From contig JAXHLR010000005.1 in assembly GCA_034521975.1 (NCBI GenBank), forward strand, positions 186,001 to 250,000: a DNA stretch of 64,000 nt, in the 5' to 3' direction. Both the position numbers and the translations under genes were made by a program. The DNA is from Acidimicrobiales bacterium (GTDB lineage: Bacteria; Actinomycetota; Acidimicrobiia; Acidimicrobiales; SKKL01). A model generated the notes under the pieces. It ran no database searches and was not told the DNA's origin. It saw nothing but the letters and a program-made list of their open reading frames with translations. Of this stretch, positions 55,093-63,213 are shown in pieces (position 1 is the stretch's first letter; every line of letters starts with the position of its first letter).

Positions 55093-55654
55093 GGGCGCGA
55101 CCACCGCCGCGGTGGTGCTCGCCGCGGGGGGCGGCACCCGGTTCCGGGGCACGGCCAACAAGCTGTTGGCCGACCTCGACGGCCGGGCCCTGGTTCGTCA
55201 CGCCGTCGACGCCGCGCTCGCCGCCGGGCTCGACGAGGTGATCGTGGTGACCGGAGCGGTCGATGTCGCCCCCTACCTCCCGCCTGGTGTCCGGGTGGTG
55301 CACAACCCCGAGTGGGCCGAGGGGATGGCCACCTCGTTGCAGGCCGGCATCGCCGCTGCTGAGGGGGCGGGACACGACGCCGTGGTCGTCGGCCTCGGCG
55401 ATCAGCCCGGGCTCGGCCCCGAGCCGTGGCGGGCGGTGGCCGCCGCCACCAGTCCCATCGCCGTCGCCACCTACCACGGACGGCGCCGCAACCCCGTCCG
55501 GCTGCACCGTGAGGTGTGGCCGTTGCTGCCGACTGCCGGCGACGAGGGGGCGCGGGTCCTGTTCCGAGTACGGAGTGACCTCGTGGGCGAGGTACCGTGC
55601 GTGGGCGAGCCCGCCGACATCGACACGCTGGAGGATCTCGAGCGATGGAACTGA
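55076..55654 (+). CDS. MobA-like nucleotidyltransferase (MocA-type, molybdenum cofactor)
   Basis: 192 aa. VVLAAGGGTRFRGTANKLLA is the NTP-transferase signature, VVVGLGDQPGL the metal site and HGRRRNPVRLHREVWP the MocA-type substrate block. MocA adds CMP to molybdopterin to form the MCD cofactor used by xanthine- and CO-dehydrogenases. It overlaps both neighbours (17 and 10 nt), which embeds it firmly in the cluster. Confidence 0.88.
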   Translation: MTSTAEGATTAAVVLAAGGGTRFRGTANKLLADLDGRALVRHAVDAALAAGLDEVIVVTGAVDVAPYLPPGVRVVHNPEWAEGMATSLQAGIAAAEGAGHDAVVVGLGDQPGLGPEPWRAVAAATSPIAVATYHGRRRNPVRLHREVWPLLPTAGDEGARVLFRVRSDLVGEVPCVGEPADIDTLEDLERWN

Positions 55655-56355
55655 CGAACGATTTCGAAGTTGCGGTGCCGGTCGAAGAGGCCTGGTCCGT
55701 GCTCACCGACATCGAGCGCATCGCGCCGTGCATGCCCGGGGCCGAGCTCCAGGAGGTCGAGGGCGAGGAGTACCGCGGCATCGTCAAGGTCAAGGTCGGG
55801 CCCATCACCGCCCAGTACAAGGGCAAGGCCACCTTCCAGGAGAAGGACGACGCCCAGCACGTGGCGGTGCTCAAGGCCGATGGCCGCGACACCCGCGGGC
55901 AGGGGAACGCCAATGCGCTCATCACCGCCCGGCTCGAGTCAGCGGGCGAGGGCACCAAGGTCAGCGTCCACACCGATCTCACCGTCACCGGCAAGGTCGC
56001 CCAGTTCGGGCGCGGGGTCATGGCCGACGTGAGCGCCAAGCTGTTCGACCAGTTCGTCGAGAACCTCGAGACCACCGTCCTGGCCGGCGACACCGGTTCG
56101 TCCGGAACCGGCTCGTCGGGCACCGGTTCATCGGGCGCAGGCGACGAGCACGTGGTCGAGGCCGCCGAGGAGGAGACCACCTCGGCCAGCGTCGGCACGC
56201 CATCCGAGGACGGGGTGCGCCGCATCGATCAGGCCAGAGCCGAACCGGTCGATCTGATGAGCACCGCCGGGGCGCCGGTCGCCAAGCGGGTCGTGCCCGC
56301 GGTCGCCGCGCTGGTGATCCTGCTCATCCTGTGGCGGTGGCTCAACGACCGGTGA
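55645..56355 (+). CDS. CoxG-family SRPBCC protein with C-terminal membrane anchor
   Basis: 236 aa. Residues 1-145 are a CoxG/SRPBCC fold (MELTNDFEVAVPVEEAW, CMPGAEL and the VGPITAQYKGKA block). A Gly/Ser/Thr linker with three SSGTG-like repeats follows (about 152-165), then an acidic region and a single C-terminal transmembrane helix (about 212-232). In Oligotropha, CoxG recruits CO dehydrogenase to the membrane. This anchor would do the same for a hydroxylase here. Confidence 0.9.
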   Translation: MELTNDFEVAVPVEEAWSVLTDIERIAPCMPGAELQEVEGEEYRGIVKVKVGPITAQYKGKATFQEKDDAQHVAVLKADGRDTRGQGNANALITARLESAGEGTKVSVHTDLTVTGKVAQFGRGVMADVSAKLFDQFVENLETTVLAGDTGSSGTGSSGTGSSGAGDEHVVEAAEEETTSASVGTPSEDGVRRIDQARAEPVDLMSTAGAPVAKRVVPAVAALVILLILWRWLNDR

Positions 56356-56828
56356 CCACCGCCGATCACGACGCCGTCGAAGCCCTGCTCGGGCGGGTTC
56401 CCCGGGGACTCTACGAGGTGGCCGTCCGCGACGACGAGGGCTCACCGGTGGTGATCTGCAACGCGCCGCTCCTCGACGACGGCACCCCCATGCCGACCCG
56501 CTACTGGCTGGTCGGCGAACGCGAACGGGTGCTGGTCGGTCGCCTCGAAGCCGACGGTGGGGTCCGCCGCGCCGAAGCCGCGGTGGCACCCGACGAACTG
56601 GCGGCCGCTCACGAGCGCTACGCCATCGAGCGCGACGCTGCGCTCGGCGACGACCACGACGGACCCCGCCCCTCCGGCGGTGTCGGCGGTACCCGCCGGG
56701 GTGTCAAGTGCCTGCACGCCCACTACGCCTGGTACCTGGCCGGCGGTGACGATCCGGTCGGTCGTTGGGTGGCGAACCGGCTGGCCGAGATCGATCCCGC
56801 GGACCCGGTCGAGGAGGTGCGACGGTGA
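56352..56828 (+). CDS. DUF501 family protein
   Basis: 158-aa actinobacterial protein of unknown function. Family marks are the N-terminal LLGRVPRGLYEVAVRD, PTRYWLVG and the Cys/His motif GVKCLHAHYAWYLAG near 116-130. The motif might bind metal. In most actinobacteria the gene lies between divIC and ppx; here it keeps ppx (GTGA overlap) but is separated from divIC. The GTG overlaps the coxG stop, so the cox block is joined to it without a seam. Confidence 0.9.
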   Translation: MTTADHDAVEALLGRVPRGLYEVAVRDDEGSPVVICNAPLLDDGTPMPTRYWLVGERERVLVGRLEADGGVRRAEAAVAPDELAAAHERYAIERDAALGDDHDGPRPSGGVGGTRRGVKCLHAHYAWYLAGGDDPVGRWVANRLAEIDPADPVEEVRR

Positions 56829-57757
56829 GTCGCCCGGTCGGTGTCGTCGACTGCGGCACCAACAGCATCCGCCTGCTCGTCACCGACGGGGCGAGCGACC
56901 TCGAACGCCAGGCCACCATCACCCGTCTCGGCGGCGGGGTCGACCGCACCGGTCGCCTTGATCCGGCCGGCATCGACCGCACCGTCGAAGTGCTCGAGAC
57001 CTACCGGACGCTGCTCGACCACCACGGTGTCGACGCGGTGCGGGTGATCGCCACCTCGGCCTCGCGCGACGCCGCCAACCGCGACGAGTTCTTCACCCGG
57101 GCCGAGACCGCCATCGGTGCGACCCCCGAGCTGCTCACCGGCGAACAGGAGGCCGAGGCCGCGTTCGGTGGGGCCACCGCCGACCTCGACGCGTCCGACG
57201 GTCCGTTCTGCGTGATCGACCTGGGTGGCGGCTCCACCGAGTTCGCCATCGGCTCCACCTCGCTCGACCAGGTCCTGTCGCTCGACATGGGATCGGTGCG
57301 CTTCACCGAGCGCTACGTCGAGCACGACCCGCCCCGGCCCGAGGAGCTGGTGGCCTGTCTGTCGGTGGCCGAGGCCCACCTCACCGACGTGGTGCGCGAG
57401 ATGCCCGACATCGCCGAGACCCGCACCTTCATCGGGGTGGCCGGCACCATCACCACCATGGCCGCGGTCGAGATCGGACTCATCACCTACGACCCCGAGC
57501 GCATCCACCGGTTCGAGCTCACCAGGCCCGCGGCCGAGGACGTGTACCGAACGCTGGTCACCGAGGCCTTCGACGATCGGGTCCACAACCCCGGGTTGCA
57601 GCGCGAACGGGCCGAGGTGATCGTGGGCGGCAGCGCGATCGTGGTCGCCATCATGCGCTACTTCGGCATCGATCCGCTGGTGGTCTCCGAGCGCGACCTG
57701 CTCGACGGGCTCGCGGCGGGCCTGCTGGTCGGTAATGTCGGATCCGATGCCCCATAG
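56825..57757 (+). CDS. ppx: Ppx/GppA phosphatase (exopolyphosphatase family)
   Basis: 310-aa member of the actin-like phosphatase superfamily hydrolysing polyphosphate or pppGpp. Phosphate loops VVDCGTNSIRLLV (7-19) and VIDLGGGSTEFAIG (near 130), together with the TSASRDAANRDEF block, define it. It is the short, single-domain actinobacterial form; which substrate is used cannot be read. It overlaps the next gene by 23 nt. Confidence 0.92.
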   Translation: MSRPVGVVDCGTNSIRLLVTDGASDLERQATITRLGGGVDRTGRLDPAGIDRTVEVLETYRTLLDHHGVDAVRVIATSASRDAANRDEFFTRAETAIGATPELLTGEQEAEAAFGGATADLDASDGPFCVIDLGGGSTEFAIGSTSLDQVLSLDMGSVRFTERYVEHDPPRPEELVACLSVAEAHLTDVVREMPDIAETRTFIGVAGTITTMAAVEIGLITYDPERIHRFELTRPAAEDVYRTLVTEAFDDRVHNPGLQRERAEVIVGGSAIVVAIMRYFGIDPLVVSERDLLDGLAAGLLVGNVGSDAP

Positions 57758-58841
57758 CGATCGAGTCCTCATGGGCCCCGGGCCCGGAAATCCCTACCCC
57801 GAGGTCGTCGAGGCGATGGTTCGACCGGTGCTCGGCCACCTCGACCCCGAGTTCCTCGAGCTGCTCGACGAGACCAACGAGCGGCTGCGGCAGGTGTGGC
57901 GCACCTCCAACCCGCTCACCTTCCCCGTGAGCGGCACCGGGTCGGCGGGCATGGAGGCGGCGTTGGTGAACGTGGTCCGTGACGGCGACCCGGTCGTGGT
58001 CGGGGTCAACGGGGTGTTCGGCGAGCGGCTGTGCGACGTAGCTGCCCGCTGCGGCGCCGAGGTGATCCGGGTCGAGGCACCGTGGGGGCAGCCGATCGAT
58101 CCTCAGGCCCTGCTCGACGCCCACCCGGCGCCGGCGGTCATCGCCGTGGTCCACGCCGAGACCTCCACCGGGGTCCGCAACGACGTGGCCCCGCTGGCCG
58201 AGCGACCCGAGGGCACCCTGCTCGTGGTCGATTGCGTCACCTCGCTGGGCGGCATCCCCGTCGAGGTCGACCGGTGGCGGGCCGACCTCGCCTACTCCGG
58301 TACCCAGAAGTGCCTGGGCGTGCCCCCGGGTCTGGCGCCGCTCACCGTGTCGCCCGCCGGGGTCGAGCGGGTGGTCGAGCGTCCCCGGTCGTGGTACCTC
58401 GACCTCAACATGATCGCCCGCTACGTGGCCGGCGAGGGGGCCAGGGCCTACCACCACACGGCGCCGATCTCGATGATCTATGCGCTCCACGCCGGGTTGG
58501 GGTGCCTGCTCGACGAGGGGCTCGAGGCGTCGTGGGCGCGCCACGATGGGTGCGGTCAGGCGCTCCAGGACGGGCTCGAGGCCATGGGTCTGTCGTTGTT
58601 CGCGGCCGACGGTCACCGGTTGCCCGAGCTCACCACCGTGTGGGTCCCCGACGATCTGCCGGCGGGCCTCGACGACGCCGAGATCCGCCGTCGGCTGCTC
58701 GACCGCTACGGGATCGAGATCGGCGGGGGGATCGGCGAGTTCGCGGGGCGGGTGTGGCGGATCGGTCTCATGGGCCACACGGCCCGCCCCCGCAACGTCA
58801 CCCTGCTGCTCGCGGCCCTGGGCGAGATCCTGGGTCGATGA
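57735..58841 (+). CDS. Class V aminotransferase (alanine-glyoxylate / serine-pyruvate type)
   Basis: 368-aa PLP enzyme. The opening MGPGPGNPYPEVVEAM, GTGSAGMEAALVN, VVDCVTSLGG and the PLP lysine in YSGTQKCLGVPPG match the alanine-glyoxylate aminotransferase family. Likely glyoxylate detoxification or serine metabolism. An ATG at 57747 is a shorter alternative start. ATGA overlap with the GNAT gene. Confidence 0.9.
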   Translation: MSDPMPHSDRVLMGPGPGNPYPEVVEAMVRPVLGHLDPEFLELLDETNERLRQVWRTSNPLTFPVSGTGSAGMEAALVNVVRDGDPVVVGVNGVFGERLCDVAARCGAEVIRVEAPWGQPIDPQALLDAHPAPAVIAVVHAETSTGVRNDVAPLAERPEGTLLVVDCVTSLGGIPVEVDRWRADLAYSGTQKCLGVPPGLAPLTVSPAGVERVVERPRSWYLDLNMIARYVAGEGARAYHHTAPISMIYALHAGLGCLLDEGLEASWARHDGCGQALQDGLEAMGLSLFAADGHRLPELTTVWVPDDLPAGLDDAEIRRRLLDRYGIEIGGGIGEFAGRVWRIGLMGHTARPRNVTLLLAALGEILGR

Positions 58842-59428
58842 GCCCCCTGTTCGGCAGGCGCATCCTGCTGCGTCCGCTCACCCTCGGCGACTTCGAGCAG
58901 TGGCGCGAGGTGCGGCGCCACAACCACGAGTGGCTCACCAAGTGGGAACCCCAGCGCGTGCCCGGTCACCCCGACCCGATCGAGGATCGAGACGCCTTCG
59001 CCGTGCGCTGCAGCGCCCGCCAGCGAGAGCGCCAGCTCGGCACCGCCTATGGGTTCGCCATCTTCATCGACGGGGACTTCGCCGGGGAGATCAACGTGTC
59101 GTCGGTGCAGCGCGGCCCGTTCCAGAGCGCCTATGTGGGCTACTGGATCGATGAGCGCCACGCCGGTCACGGCTACATGCCCGAGGCGGTGGTGACCATC
59201 ATGCGGTTCGCGTTCGAGGACCTGAACCTGCACCGCCTCCAGATCTCGATCATCCCCCGCAACATGGCGAGCCGTCGTGTCGTCGAGAAGCTCGACCTGC
59301 GGTGTGAGGGGCTGGCCCAGCGCTACCTGGAGATCAACGGGGTCTGGGAGGACCACCTCCGCTATGCCATCACCGCCGAGGAGTGGCAGGAGCGGGGCGA
59401 GACCCTGGCCCGCGACTGGCTCAACTGA
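58838..59428 (+). CDS. GNAT-family N-acetyltransferase (RimJ-like)
   Basis: 196 aa. The start RRILLRPLTLGDFEQW, acetyl-CoA-binding DERHAGHGYMPEAV and LHRLQISIIPRNMASRRV are typical of RimJ/RimL-type acetyltransferases, which modify protein N-termini or small amines. The substrate is unknown. It ends the eno-to-GNAT strand; the next gene is convergent. Confidence 0.88.
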   Translation: MSPLFGRRILLRPLTLGDFEQWREVRRHNHEWLTKWEPQRVPGHPDPIEDRDAFAVRCSARQRERQLGTAYGFAIFIDGDFAGEINVSSVQRGPFQSAYVGYWIDERHAGHGYMPEAVVTIMRFAFEDLNLHRLQISIIPRNMASRRVVEKLDLRCEGLAQRYLEINGVWEDHLRYAITAEEWQERGETLARDWLN

Positions 59429-59437
59429 TGGTGGCAG

Positions 59438-60499
59438 TCAGTCCTGATCGGATGAGGTCGACTCGGGTTCGCGGACCACGGCGGGGGAGTGGCGGAAGAA
59501 CGTCTCGACGTCGCGCTCGTAGCGGAACTCGGGGCGGCGCGGGCCGACCGTGTCGTGCAGCCGCATGGCCTCGGCGAAGGCCTTGACCGTGGCGGCGGTG
59601 GTGTACTCGTACTCGAAGCCCAGGTCCTTGAGCCGCTGGTTGTCGACGCCGCGGCCATAGCGCAGCAGCGACAGCAGCTCGTCGGGCAGGTCGATGCCGA
59701 CCGGTCGCAGGGCCCGCCCCACGATGCCGGTGCCCCACGGGCTGATGGGCGCGGTGCGCTTGCCGCACAGCGCGACCACCTCGCTCCAGGGCATGACGCC
59801 GTCGCCGGCGACGTTGTACACGCCGCTGAGGTGGTGGCGGAGGGCGAACACGATGGCCCGGATGACGTCGTGTTCGTGCACGAACTGGAAGCGCGGGTCG
59901 AACCCGGCGATCTTGGGTACGAGTGGCAGCTGCAGGGCCCGGCTGATGGGGGTGACCAGCTCGTCGCCCAGCACCTTGCAGAACCGCAGGAGGGCGAGGT
60001 CGACGTGTGGGTTGTCGGCGGCGAAGTCGCGGACGTAGCCCTCGACCTCATCCAGCGACTGCTGGATGCGGGTGGAGGGCGGGCCGTGTGGTGGTGCGTC
60101 CTCGCGGAACCAGGTGGGGTCCGACGACGAGGCGCCGTAGACCATCGTGGACGACTTCACCACCAGGTTCCGCACGGTCGATGCGGGTGCGGAGGCAGCG
60201 GCCATGAGGTTCATGGTGCCGATGACGTTGATCTCGTGGATCTCGCGCTGGGGGAGCTGGCTGGCATCGACCACGAGGTGGGTGTGGACGATGGTGTCGA
60301 CCTGGGTGGCTCGGACCAACCTCGACAGGATCGAGTAGCTGGCGTCGGCCCGCACGTACTCGGTGCGCTCGAGCGGGACCTTGGGGGTGTCGACGCCGAG
60401 CCCGACGATGAGCTCTACATCGGGGTCGCGTTCGAGAGCCTGGGCGACCCGCGCGCCCCAGAACGATCCGATGCCGGTGATGAGGACACGGCGTCCCAT
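59438..60499 (-). CDS. NAD-dependent epimerase/dehydratase-like SDR with degenerate active site
   Basis: 353 aa. The N-terminal glycine motif ITGIGSFWGARVA and NVIGTMNLMAAA are those of extended SDRs, but the region after VVKSSTMVYG has no YxxxK (it reads PPSTRIQQSLDEVEGY). It may bind NAD(P) and a nucleotide-sugar-like ligand without normal catalysis. It is followed 14 bases on by a PlsC-type acyltransferase, the order also known from Rv0501-Rv0502 of M. tuberculosis, which hints at a lipid-linked role. Confidence 0.82.
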   Translation of the reverse strand: MGRRVLITGIGSFWGARVAQALERDPDVELIVGLGVDTPKVPLERTEYVRADASYSILSRLVRATQVDTIVHTHLVVDASQLPQREIHEINVIGTMNLMAAASAPASTVRNLVVKSSTMVYGASSSDPTWFREDAPPHGPPSTRIQQSLDEVEGYVRDFAADNPHVDLALLRFCKVLGDELVTPISRALQLPLVPKIAGFDPRFQFVHEHDVIRAIVFALRHHLSGVYNVAGDGVMPWSEVVALCGKRTAPISPWGTGIVGRALRPVGIDLPDELLSLLRYGRGVDNQRLKDLGFEYEYTTAATVKAFAEAMRLHDTVGPRRPEFRYERDVETFFRHSPAVVREPESTSSDQD

Positions 60500-60512
60500 C
60501 AGCGGGTGCTCC

Positions 60513-61400
60513 TCACCCGAACCAGATCGACTGGCGGGTGCTCAACATGTCGTAGAGCGCCGACTGGATCTGTTGGCGGATGGCCTCGGACTCTTCGAGG
60601 ACCCGGCTGCGCGAGTAGCGGTCCTGGTCGGGTGCCACGTCGAAGGAGATGGGGTCGAGGACCCGGAGCCGGAACTTGGCGGGGAAGTAGCCGATGGTGC
60701 CGAGCACCGGGCCGAGCACCAGGTGGTTGGCGGTGACGGGCAGGTAGGGGAGGCCCAGGGCCCGGCCCAGGGAGGTGGACCGGGCCACGATCGGCATCGA
60801 CTCCTCGGCGCCGACCACCGCGATGGGCACGATCGGGACCCCGGCCCGCATGGCGATCTCGACGAACCCGCCCCGACCGAAGCGCCGGAGGCGGTAGCGG
60901 GTGCGGTAGGTCTTGGCCGGGCCCTTCTCGCCCTCGGGGAACACGAGCACGAGCTGGTTCTGCTCGCGCAGCAGCCGGTAGGCGTTGTCGGGGTGGGCGA
61001 CCACGCCCCCGAGGCGGGACCACAGGGTCCCGACGACGGGGAGGTTGCGGAACATGTGGTCGGCCAGGCCGTAGACGGGTCGGCCGAGCTCGGATTCGAT
61101 GCCGTGCATGATGACCGGGGCGTCGGAGGGGATCGCACCGGCGTGGTTGGCCACCAGCAGGGCGCCGCCGGATGTGGGGATGCGGTCGAGGCCCTCCCAC
61201 TCGACCCGGAACCACTTGCGGTAGACCGGGTCGTAGACGCGGCGGGCCAGCTCGCGCCAGTGCTCGGAGCGGCCCCACTCGTCGACGTCGCCGAGTCGGT
61301 CGGGGTCGGCGTCGGGGCGCGGGTCCTCGTCGGCCAGCGGCGGGAGCTGGACCAGGGCGGTGCTGGGCTCGCCGCTGGCGGTCTCGGGACGGGGGACCAT
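60513..61400 (-). CDS. PlsC-type lysophospholipid/glycerolipid acyltransferase
   Basis: 295-aa membrane-associated acyltransferase. Block I is VANHAGAIPSDAPV, where the catalytic His-Asp spacing follows the actinobacterial HAGxxPxD variant. Block III is VFPEGEKGPAK and block IV VPIVPIAVVG. A long hydrophilic N-terminus (about 60 residues) precedes the domain. The acceptor could be lysophosphatidate or another glycerolipid. The ATG at 61400 is chosen; larger open frames upstream enter the next gene antisense-free and are spurious. Confidence 0.87.
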   Translation of the reverse strand: MVPRPETASGEPSTALVQLPPLADEDPRPDADPDRLGDVDEWGRSEHWRELARRVYDPVYRKWFRVEWEGLDRIPTSGGALLVANHAGAIPSDAPVIMHGIESELGRPVYGLADHMFRNLPVVGTLWSRLGGVVAHPDNAYRLLREQNQLVLVFPEGEKGPAKTYRTRYRLRRFGRGGFVEIAMRAGVPIVPIAVVGAEESMPIVARSTSLGRALGLPYLPVTANHLVLGPVLGTIGYFPAKFRLRVLDPISFDVAPDQDRYSRSRVLEESEAIRQQIQSALYDMLSTRQSIWFG

Positions 61401-61432
61401 GTCGCGATGGTACCGGGTGCGGTTCGGCACCC

Positions 61433-62410
61433 TCAGGCGAGGTCGTCGAGCTCGAGGTGGGCGCGACCGGCGTCGCAGTCGGCGAGCACGATGCACCACC
61501 GGCACGCGGGGCCCGGCCGCAGCTGAGGTTCGACGGTGCCGTGGGCGAGGTTGACCAACCGGTCGACGCCGTCGGCGACGCGGGCCACGGTGGCTTCGAG
61601 GAGCCCGACGGTGACCGCTTCGGCTCGGGGTGTGCCGCTGTCGAGGTAGTAGGTGGCGACGAGTCGGGGCGGCACGCCGAGGCGGATCGTCTCGAGCAGG
61701 GCGTAGAACCGCAGGTCGTCGAGGTGCACGGGGGCGAACCCGCCGGTCTTGAGGTCGATGAGGACCTTGCCGGCGGTGGTGCCGCGAGCCTGGCCGAGGC
61801 TGAGGTCGACCTTGCCCGAGAGCGCCAGACGGCCCTCGAGCAGGTCGACCCGGGCACGGGACTCGGTGACGGGACGCCATCGGGACTGCAGGGGAGGAAA
61901 GCTCTCGAGGAACTTGGTGACCCGGTCGAGGGCCTCGCCCCGCAGCTCGGCCAGGTCGACCTCGCCGGCCCGCTGGAGGAACTCGGCCAGGGTGCCGCCG
62001 TCGTTGGCGAGTCGGGCCATGGACTCGTCGACCAGCTCGGTGGGGGTGGGGCGTCCCCGCCAGTGGACCGACAGCTCGATGGCCTTGTGGGCGACGGTGC
62101 CGCGGGCGGTGGGGACCGACCACTCGAACCCCGCGTCGTCCTCGGCCAGCATCCGGACCTCGCAGCCGTGCACCGACCCGAGCTTGTGCTTGGACACGAA
62201 GAAGGTGTCGTCGGGGTCGAGGTCGCCGGCGAGGTGGGCGAGCTGGGAGTCGAGCTCGGCTCGCAGCTCGTCGCGGAGGGTGGGGTCGAAGGTGGGTCGC
62301 TCGTCGGCGGGGGCGCCCAGCAGGTCGAGGACCTGCTGCTGGGCGGGGTTCAGCGCTGGTGGGGCGAGCCCGTCGGTCGACACGGCCCCACGGTACCGGC
62401 CCTCGCTCAC
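61433..62410 (-). CDS. PD-(D/E)XK nuclease, RecB/Cas4-like with cysteine cluster
   Basis: 325 aa. The nuclease core shows ARGTVAHKAIE (His), ALSGKVDLSL (Asp) and KVLIDLKTGG (Asp and Lys). A lone Cys (VHGCEV near 80) plus three C-terminal cysteines, CRWCIVLADC, match the one-plus-three iron-sulfur clasp of Cas4/AddB-type nucleases. It has no helicase domain and no recombination partner nearby. Its role in DNA repair or processing is inferred. The GTG start at 62410 is tentative. Confidence 0.8.
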   Translation of the reverse strand: MSEGRYRGAVSTDGLAPPALNPAQQQVLDLLGAPADERPTFDPTLRDELRAELDSQLAHLAGDLDPDDTFFVSKHKLGSVHGCEVRMLAEDDAGFEWSVPTARGTVAHKAIELSVHWRGRPTPTELVDESMARLANDGGTLAEFLQRAGEVDLAELRGEALDRVTKFLESFPPLQSRWRPVTESRARVDLLEGRLALSGKVDLSLGQARGTTAGKVLIDLKTGGFAPVHLDDLRFYALLETIRLGVPPRLVATYYLDSGTPRAEAVTVGLLEATVARVADGVDRLVNLAHGTVEPQLRPGPACRWCIVLADCDAGRAHLELDDLA

Positions 62411-62458
62411 GGCGCACCGGACGCTTCGGTGTCACACGGGGTGGGGAAGATGGTCGGG

Positions 62459-62806
62459 ATGAAGGACACGACCTCACGTTGCGGCCAGTCCGGCTCCGCC
62501 GGCACCGCGGTGCGCTTCGCCGCCGCCGCCCGTGCCCTGGGCGAGGCGGCGAGGGCCAGATCGCTCACGGTGCCGGCGTTTCGCAGCCCGCCCCGGCTCG
62601 GCGGGGTCGACCGCACCATCCGCCGTCGCCGCGATGGCGGGAGCACCATCGCCATTCACCTGAAGGACCGGCCGTGGCCCGCGGTGCTGGCCGACATGAT
62701 CGAGGGCGTGGTGGTGGCCAACGGCCTCGACGGAGCCGACGCCATGCGGGTGCGTACCGCCCTGTGGGCCGCGCTCGACGACGACCACGAGGCCGACGCC
62801 GCGTAG
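62459..62806 (+). CDS. Small hypothetical protein
   Basis: 115 aa, family not recognised. The N-terminal half is Ala/Arg rich (RFAAAARALGEAARARSL). It is followed by VPAFRSPPRLGGVDRTIRR, and the C-terminal half is a compact region with IAIHLKDRPWPAVLADMIEG. No signal or membrane segment. The ATG at 62459 sits eight bases after GGGGAAGA; an ATG at 62450 is an alternative. Codon use looks like that of real genes here. It lies just upstream of tRNA-Leu. Confidence 0.65.
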   Translation: MKDTTSRCGQSGSAGTAVRFAAAARALGEAARARSLTVPAFRSPPRLGGVDRTIRRRRDGGSTIAIHLKDRPWPAVLADMIEGVVVANGLDGADAMRVRTALWAALDDDHEADAA

Positions 62807-62841
62807 CCCCCGGCTCGTCGGGGTAGCGTGGCCCGACCGCC

Positions 62842-62930
62842 GGGCGAGTGGCGAAATCGGTAGACGCAGCTGGCTTAAACCCGGCAGGGCTCTCGAGCCC
62901 GTGGGGGTTCGAATCCCCCCTCGCCCACCA
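62842..62930 (+). tRNA. tRNA-Leu (anticodon TAA)
   Basis: Acceptor GGGCGAG (62842-62848) pairs with CTCGCCC (62920-62926), followed by A and an encoded CCA. Anticodon stem GCTGG/CCGGC holds the loop CTTAAAC, giving TAA. The long class II variable arm GGGCTC-TC-GAGCCC and the T arm GGGGG-TTCGAAT-CCCCC confirm leucine. It encodes CCA, unlike the tRNA-Gln of this window. Confidence 0.97.
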
Positions 62931-63112
62931 AGAAATCCCTGGTCAACAGGGGTTTCGAGGACGACTGATCGGCCGATCTCTACCGGATCTCTACCGTTGA
63001 AGATTGAACAACCTGCGGCGCAGATCGCCGGACCGGTCCAGGTCGTGCGGCGCGGCTCCCGGCCGGCTGCGGCCATCTCGATGACCGAGGCGCATCACAA
63101 CAAAAATGAAAA
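62931..63112. other. Non-coding spacer after tRNA-Leu
   Basis: No credible gene. It contains two direct copies of ATCTCTACCG (62976-62985 and 62987-62996) and an AT-rich end (CAACAAAAATGAAAA). Its base composition is below that of the backbone. Spacers like this beside a tRNA 3' end are common insertion points, but no att duplication is visible within the window. Confidence 0.4.
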
Positions 63113-63135
63113 GGGCCCCGTGAGTTCCGGGGCCC
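63113..63135 (-). terminator. Rho-independent terminator of the DUF3800 gene
   Basis: GGGCCCCG (63113-63120) and CGGGGCCC (63128-63135) form a perfect 8-bp stem with a seven-base loop. Read on the minus strand, the stem is followed by TTTTCATTTTTG. It is the only clear intrinsic terminator in the window. Confidence 0.8.
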
Positions 63136-63140
63136 AAATA

Positions 63141-63191
63141 CCGCAGGTGCTTCGGTTGCATTCGGCTGACGCCTACTAACCGAACCTGCGG
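63141..63191. repeat. Imperfect inverted repeat downstream of the DUF3800 gene
   Basis: CCGCAGGTGCTTCGGTT (63141-63157) and AACCGAACCTGCGG (63178-63191) pair except for a three-base bulge. It lies between the gene's stop and its terminator. It may be a second terminator-like stem or the end of a mobile unit. Confidence 0.45.
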
Positions 63192-63213
63192 CACTCGCCA
63201 TGGTACCAGTGGA

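Noticed and set aside
50189-56355. Search for a molybdopterin-binding large subunit (coxL) in any frame
   Set aside because: No ~750-800 aa frame and no CoxL-type motifs between coxS and coxG on either strand; the absence is treated as real within this window.
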